The notes below the pieces were generated by a model. The model was not told where the DNA came from, searched no databases, and saw only the letters and a list, made by a program, of their open reading frames with translations. From positions 1 to 29,951 of the forward strand of contig URFM01000044.1 of NCBI GenBank assembly GCA_900547035.1: DNA of 29,951 nt, written 5' to 3'. The position numbers and the translations under genes are program-made. The DNA comes from an uncultured Clostridium sp. (GTDB lineage Bacteria; Bacillota; Clostridia; Lachnospirales; Lachnospiraceae). This document shows, piece by piece, positions 25,828 to 29,951 of this stretch. Positions within the stretch are counted from its first letter, which is position 1. Each line of letters opens with the position of its first letter.

Positions 25828-27891
25828 ATGAGTAAAAGGAATCAGAATCTGGTTACGCCTGAAATTTTCCGCCAGGCAGTTATCGGCTCCTTTACAAAGC
25901 TGAATCCTGTTTACATGATGAAAAATCCCGTCATGTTTGTTGTGGAGATTGGCTTTTTTATCACGCTTGTACTTTCGTTTTTCCCCGGCCTGTTTGGGGA
26001 TATCAATACAGGCACAAATCTGAGAATATATAATAGTATTGTCTGCATTGTGCTGTTTATCACCGTCCTGTTCGCAAACTTTGCGGAGTCGGTAGCGGAA
26101 GGCCGGGGCAAAGCGCAGGCTGCCAGCCTGAAAAAGACCCAGAAGGATACCAAAGCCCGTTTGTTGCTGGAGAATGGTACGGAAAAGACGGTTCTGTCCA
26201 GCGAATTGAAAAAAGGCGATGTGGTTTTGGTAAAGGCTGGCGAGATTATCCCCGGTGATGGAGAAGTCATAGAGGGAATTGCTTCGGTAGACGAGTCGGC
26301 CATCACGGGTGAGTCAGCCCCGGTGGTACGGGAATCCGGCGGCGATTTCTGTTCCGTGACCGGCGGTACGACCATTGTGTCTGACTGGCTGAAAATTAGG
26401 ATCACCTCAGAGGCGGGCAACAGCTTTCTCGACCGAATGATTGCGCTGGTAGAGGGTGCGTCACGCAAAAAGACACCCAATGAGATCGCTCTCAGCACCC
26501 TGTTGGTGTCGCTGACCATTATTTTCCTGATCGTTATTGTAACGCTGTATCCCATTGGATTGTATTCCGGGGTGCAGCTCCAGACTTCAACCCTGATTGC
26601 GCTGACTGTTTGCCTAATCCCCACCACGATTGGCGGGCTTCTCTCCGCCATTGGTATTGCGGGAATGGACCGTGTAACACGGTTCAACGTCATTGCCATG
26701 TCCGGCAAGGCCGTAGAAGCCTGCGGTGATGTGGATACCATGATTCTGGATAAAACCGGCACTATCACCTACGGCAACCGGATGGCCGCTGATTTCTTCC
26801 CCGTAGGCGGTGCTTCCCGCAGCGAACTGATCCGCTGCGCCGCTTTGACTAGCCTGCATGACGATACTCCGGAGGGAAAGTCCACATTGGAGCTCGCCCG
26901 TCATCTTGGAGATAAAAGTAAGGAAATGGAAGGCGCCGAATACATTGAATTTACGGCGCAGACACGGATGAGCGGCGTGAATCTGCCTGACGGCACAAAG
27001 GTCCGTAAGGGTGCATCCGAAGCCATTGAGCAATATGTAAAATCTTTGGGTGGTGTGATTCCAGCCGATCTGCGTGAACAGGTTGATAAAATTTCCAGCC
27101 TTGGCGGTACGCCGCTGACGGTTTGCGAAAATAATCAGGTTTTGGGAGTTATCTATCTGAAAGACACTGTGAAACCCGGTATGGTGGAGCGGTTTGAGCG
27201 CCTGCGAGCCATTGGTATCAAAACCATTATGTGTACCGGCGACAATCCGCTGACCGCAGCGACCATCGCCAAAGAAGCGGGTGTGGATGGCTTTATTGCA
27301 GAATGCAAGCCAGAAGATAAGATCGATGTCATCAAAAAAGAGCAGGCAGAAGGAAAAATTGTTGCCATGACCGGCGACGGCACCAATGACGCTCCCGCTC
27401 TGGCGCAGGCGAATGTGGGCCTTGCGATGAACAGCGGTACAACTGCTGCAAAAGAAGCCGCCAATATGGTTGATCTGGACTCCGACCCCACAAAGATTTT
27501 GGAAGTCGTAGAGATCGGCAAACAGCTTCTGATTACGCGGGGAAGCCTGACGACCTTCTCCATTGCCAATGATATTGCAAAATATTTCGCCATCATTCCC
27601 GCTATGTTTATGATGGCAATTCCACAGCTGGGTGTCTTGAACATCATGCACCTGACGACGCCTTACAGTGCGATTTTGTCGGCGCTGATCTTCAACGCCA
27701 TCATTATCCCCTGCCTGATTCCCCTGGCTATGAAGGGCGTAAAATACCGGCCCATGTCCTCCGGGAAACTGTTGGCAAGAAACATGCTGATCTATGGTCT
27801 TGGCGGCGTCATAACTCCATTTGTGGGAATCAAGATCATTGATACGTTGATTGCTCCGATGCTCACAGCCATCGGCATGAGCGGATTTTAA
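25828..27891 (+). CDS. kdpB: Potassium-transporting ATPase subunit B (P-type ATPase)
   Basis: The 687-aa catalytic subunit drives high-affinity K+ import. It has the phosphorylation site DKTGT (Asp308) and the actuator motif TGES (160-163), whose Ser163 corresponds to the inhibitory phosphoserine known in E. coli. The hinge is [10 protein letters not shown]. Membrane segments and length are normal. AAGGAGG overlaps the kdpA stop. No key residue appears changed. Confidence 0.98.
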   Translation: MSKRNQNLVTPEIFRQAVIGSFTKLNPVYMMKNPVMFVVEIGFFITLVLSFFPGLFGDINTGTNLRIYNSIVCIVLFITVLFANFAESVAEGRGKAQAASLKKTQKDTKARLLLENGTEKTVLSSELKKGDVVLVKAGEIIPGDGEVIEGIASVDESAITGESAPVVRESGGDFCSVTGGTTIVSDWLKIRITSEAGNSFLDRMIALVEGASRKKTPNEIALSTLLVSLTIIFLIVIVTLYPIGLYSGVQLQTSTLIALTVCLIPTTIGGLLSAIGIAGMDRVTRFNVIAMSGKAVEACGDVDTMILDKTGTITYGNRMAADFFPVGGASRSELIRCAALTSLHDDTPEGKSTLELARHLGDKSKEMEGAEYIEFTAQTRMSGVNLPDGTKVRKGASEAIEQYVKSLGGVIPADLREQVDKISSLGGTPLTVCENNQVLGVIYLKDTVKPGMVERFERLRAIGIKTIMCTGDNPLTAATIAKEAGVDGFIAECKPEDKIDVIKKEQAEGKIVAMTGDGTNDAPALAQANVGLAMNSGTTAAKEAANMVDLDSDPTKILEVVEIGKQLLITRGSLTTFSIANDIAKYFAIIPAMFMMAIPQLGVLNIMHLTTPYSAILSALIFNAIIIPCLIPLAMKGVKYRPMSSGKLLARNMLIYGLGGVITPFVGIKIIDTLIAPMLTAIGMSGF

Positions 27892-27908
27892 AGAAAGGTG
27901 GATGCGTG

Positions 27909-28562
27909 ATGAAAGGATCTGTCAAATCTGTATTACATGGTGCGCGTCAAACAATCGGCGTTACGGTTATTTTGATGCTGATCTGCGGGCTTTTGTTCCC
28001 CTGCCTGCTGACAGGGGTGTCCGCTCTGATTTTTCCCCATCAGGCAGGTGGAAATCTGCTCACTATCGATGGGCAAACGGTTGGCGCAGAATATGTAGGC
28101 CAGGAATTTACAGAAGATTATTATATGTGGAGCCGTCCATCTGCGTATCATTATAATGTTTACGCGGAAGGCAAAGATGGAGGCCGGTATTATAACGACG
28201 GAACGGAGTTTTTAGGAATTGGTTCCGGTTCTAACAACTATGCATCAACCAATCCGGCGCTGACGGAACGCGTGAAGGCGGATATCGAAGAATTTTTGGA
28301 GAAAAACCCCACAGTAAAAGGGGAGGATATTCCCACCGACTTGCTGACGGCTTCCGGCTCTGGTCTGGATCCGCACATTTCACCGGCTTCCGCTGAAATA
28401 CAGATCCCCCGGATCGCCGAAGCGTCCGGACTTAAGGAAGAAGAAATCAAAGACATTGTGTTAGAAAACACTCAGGGCAAAGTCTTTGGAATCTTTGGCG
28501 AGGAGAGAGTTAATGTGCTCAAAGTCAATATTGATATCGCACAACGAATGGGAATCTTGTAA
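27909..28562 (+). CDS. kdpC: Potassium-transporting ATPase subunit C
   Basis: The 217-aa protein has one N-terminal membrane segment (about 13-35). The soluble domain has family motifs: YMWSRPSAYHYN, GSGSNNYASTNPAL, PTDLLTASGSGLDPHISPAS and FGEERVNVLKVN. It helps couple KdpA and KdpB. The ATG at 27909 is preferred because AGGTGG (27896-27901) lies 7 nt upstream; a GTG at 27906 is an alternative. Confidence 0.96.
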   Translation: MKGSVKSVLHGARQTIGVTVILMLICGLLFPCLLTGVSALIFPHQAGGNLLTIDGQTVGAEYVGQEFTEDYYMWSRPSAYHYNVYAEGKDGGRYYNDGTEFLGIGSGSNNYASTNPALTERVKADIEEFLEKNPTVKGEDIPTDLLTASGSGLDPHISPASAEIQIPRIAEASGLKEEEIKDIVLENTQGKVFGIFGEERVNVLKVNIDIAQRMGIL

Positions 28563-28575
28563 TAGGGGAATGATT

Positions 28576-29472
28576 ATGGAGAAGATGCACTATTTCAAAG
28601 AATCACAGCGGGAAAAAATCCCATCTCCCGATTTTAAGGATAACGTTACGCTGAAACTCTTGCTGCAATTTCTGTGCGATCTTTGTACATGGGCGCACGC
28701 TACGCCAATCAGCAGCAGCGGTATCAAAAAAGATGAACATAGCTTTTATATCCTCTTTCGCAATTTTGCGTTTTCCGAACAGGATTTCTGGCAGATATTT
28801 GGCGGATATATGGTAGCACTTCATTCAAAGTGGAAAATCGATAATTTTGGTGCGGAGCTTTCTTCGCAGGAAACCGTAGAATTATCGCTCGATCAGAAAA
28901 AGGATACATTTTATGCTGTTCAAAAAACCTGTTCAGGGCGCTATGCAGATAGTATCAGCTCTCTTTGCCTGCAGATTCAATGCAGCAGTAAGGAGGAGGC
29001 TGCTCTGATAGAATTGCTCTGGAAAAGTATGGACCGGCAAACAGGAGTTATTGTGGCGGAATGGGATCTGCGAAAAATCTTTGAACGAGAAAATATCCCG
29101 TGGGTACGGCAGAACACCTGCTACTGCTATGGAAACATCTCAGAGAACCAGGATCAGGAAAAGAAAAAATATCTGGCTGCCTTATCCTTCCCGCGAAAAG
29201 TCAATCTTTGGATGCAATTTCTGGAGAATGGCGTCGATTATGCGGAATTTGAATGGATTTATGACGGTATTTTCAAACAGGAACTGAACAATCGAACCGA
29301 ATGGGAACTTGGCTTGAATGCTGCCCTAAATCAATTGGAGTATTCTTTAAAAATATCCGAATCAGAATTTGAACTTTGCGATGGGATTGGTGAACGGCGC
29401 TATTTCAGCTTTAATAGTGAGCAGAACGCCCAGCGAGTTTTTCTAAAACTGCTATTTCCGGTAAATATGTAA
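28576..29472 (+). CDS. Hypothetical protein at the end of the kdp operon
   Basis: I do not recognise this 298-aa protein. It looks soluble, with no signal peptide or membrane helix. It is rich in aromatic residues and Glu/Lys, with several Cys (for example FLCDLCTWAH and QNTCYCYGN) that do not form a clear metal-binding pattern. The start at 28576 is preferred over 28570 because GGGG (28565-28568) is better spaced. It begins 13 nt after kdpC and before a terminator, so it is probably expressed with kdpFABC. A regulatory or assembly role for Kdp is possible but unsupported by motifs. Confidence 0.7.
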   Translation: MEKMHYFKESQREKIPSPDFKDNVTLKLLLQFLCDLCTWAHATPISSSGIKKDEHSFYILFRNFAFSEQDFWQIFGGYMVALHSKWKIDNFGAELSSQETVELSLDQKKDTFYAVQKTCSGRYADSISSLCLQIQCSSKEEAALIELLWKSMDRQTGVIVAEWDLRKIFERENIPWVRQNTCYCYGNISENQDQEKKKYLAALSFPRKVNLWMQFLENGVDYAEFEWIYDGIFKQELNNRTEWELGLNAALNQLEYSLKISESEFELCDGIGERRYFSFNSEQNAQRVFLKLLFPVNM

Positions 29473-29513
29473 TTTTAATACACTTCGCTATTTTAATCTT
29501 TCATAAAACCAAC

Positions 29514-29548
29514 AGCGCAGGCGGATTCCCGTCTGTGCTCTTAATTTT
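29514..29548 (+). terminator. Probable terminator of the kdp transporter operon
   Basis: AGCGCAGGCGG (29514-29524) pairs with CCGTCTGTGCT (29529-29539) through two G-U pairs, loop ATTC, followed by CTTAATTTT. It lies 41 nt after the hypothetical gene. Confidence 0.65.
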
Positions 29549-29582
29549 GAGTTGTTTGCATTATAGAAGAAGTCTACTATAA

Positions 29583-29771
29583 CCTCCTGAACTGATTAGA
29601 GAGTATGATTCTACGCTGGTATTTTTCTCACATGCAGCCTGCAAACAGGCAGTGTGCGGAAAATGCCCGGTAAAAGTATATGGATCTGATCATATAAGAT
29701 TAGCATGCGAAGAAAAAGCAGAAGGAACAGAAATTGAACTATATAGGCAGGCAGCAGCAAAAGATTTATAG
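29583..29771 (+). pseudogene. Remnant of a 2Fe-2S ferredoxin-like domain (SdhB/FrdB N-terminal type)
   Basis: An open stretch of 62 codons without a start codon encodes EYDSTLVFFSHAACKQAV, then CGKCPVKVYG and LACEE. The CX4CX2C plus later Cys pattern is that of 2Fe-2S domains in succinate dehydrogenase/fumarate reductase iron-sulfur subunits. The expected N-terminal strand and the rest of the protein are missing. A stop at 29580 blocks the frame upstream. The natural C-terminal end (TAG at 29769) suggests a small protein that lost its 5' part. No ribosome binding site or start is visible. The rest of the 29473-29901 gap holds the terminator before it and the tRNA promoter after it. Confidence 0.6.
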
Positions 29772-29816
29772 CTGCCCCCTAAATTAACGAAATTACTTCA
29801 AAATCAGAAAAACAGG

Positions 29817-29845
29817 TTGACAACCATAAAAGCATCCGGTATAAT
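29817..29845 (+). promoter_or_regulatory. Consensus promoter of the tRNA-Ser gene
   Basis: Perfect TTGACA (29817-29822), 17-bp spacer and perfect TATAAT (29840-29845). Predicted start is near 29852, giving a 5' leader of about 50 nt before the tRNA. Confidence 0.9.
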
Positions 29846-29901
29846 ACACTATGCGCTGGAGGCGAGAGCCAAAAGCACAATCATATGGAAGATATGAATT
29901 C

Positions 29902-29951
29902 GGAGAAATACTCAAGAGGCCGAAGAGGCGCCCCTGCTAAGGGTGTAGGTC
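29902..29951 (+). tRNA. tRNA-Ser (GCU anticodon), cut by the window end
   Basis: The sequence starts GGAGAAATA with a D-stem CTC...GAG. The anticodon stem is CGCCC/GGGTG (one G-U) around the loop CTGCTAA, giving anticodon GCT, which reads AGC and AGU. The D-loop AAGAGGCCGAA fits a class II serine tRNA. The variable arm, T-arm and acceptor 3' side lie beyond 29951. Confidence 0.92.

Noticed and set aside
26614..27651. Long open frame (345 codons) on the minus strand inside kdpB
   Set aside because: It is antisense to a perfectly conserved P-type ATPase, shows no family motifs and follows from the codon use of kdpB.

Overview
The window is about 30 kb around a bacterial chromosomal replication origin. 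Gene order (dnaA, dnaN, S4/yaaA, recF, gyrB, gyrA), strong GGAGG ribosome binding sites, a mid-range base composition and protein sequences such as the GyrA stretch with Gly at the E. coli Asp87 position suggest a Firmicute of class Clostridia, most likely family Lachnospiraceae. The genus cannot be read from the sequence.

Layout. (1) Positions 1-3136: a LemA-like membrane protein with an unusually long insert, a DUF3137 membrane protein and a Sel1-repeat protein, all on the + strand. (2) 3230-9347: a phosphonate locus. It has a DeoR-type regulator, then a promoter followed by five exact-period 10-bp AGCAA repeats, then phnX, an iron-type alcohol dehydrogenase, phnD, phnC and two phnE permeases. 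The second phnE is frameshifted and lacks about 70 internal residues. No phnW transaminase is present, so the locus looks suited to an alcohol phosphonate (for example 2-hydroxyethylphosphonate) rather than 2-aminoethylphosphonate. (3) 9434-10054, minus strand: an ECF-type vitamin transporter S component with its own promoter and a structured leader. (4) 10222-12271: a bipartite origin with DnaA-box clusters on both sides of dnaA. (5) 12272-20116: dnaN, S4/yaaA, recF, gyrB, gyrA and a PlsC-type acyltransferase. (6) 20245-29472: a complete Kdp potassium system in the order kdpD-kdpE, terminator, 32-residue membrane peptide, kdpF-kdpA-kdpB-kdpC, then an unrecognised protein. (7) 29583-29951: a broken 2Fe-2S domain remnant and the 5' part of tRNA-Ser(GCU) behind a consensus promoter.

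The most unusual signal is an 84-nt structured element present twice: in the leader of the ECF gene (minus strand, 10219-10136) and between S4/yaaA and recF (plus strand, 13613-13696). The single-stranded blocks are conserved, while four base pairs in the stems change in a compensatory way (A-T to C-G, G-C to A-T, C-G to T-A, G-C to A-T). I do not recognise it as a known riboswitch. In the ECF copy it would begin at the predicted transcription start and end in a U-tract, so it could be a free small RNA or an attenuator. A DnaA box lies between the -35 and -10 of that promoter.

How the parts work together: the phn genes would import and cleave a phosphonate to acetaldehyde and phosphate, under a local DeoR regulator. 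KdpD/KdpE would sense potassium limitation or turgor and activate the separate kdpFABC transcription unit. The central block is the usual replication and topology set.
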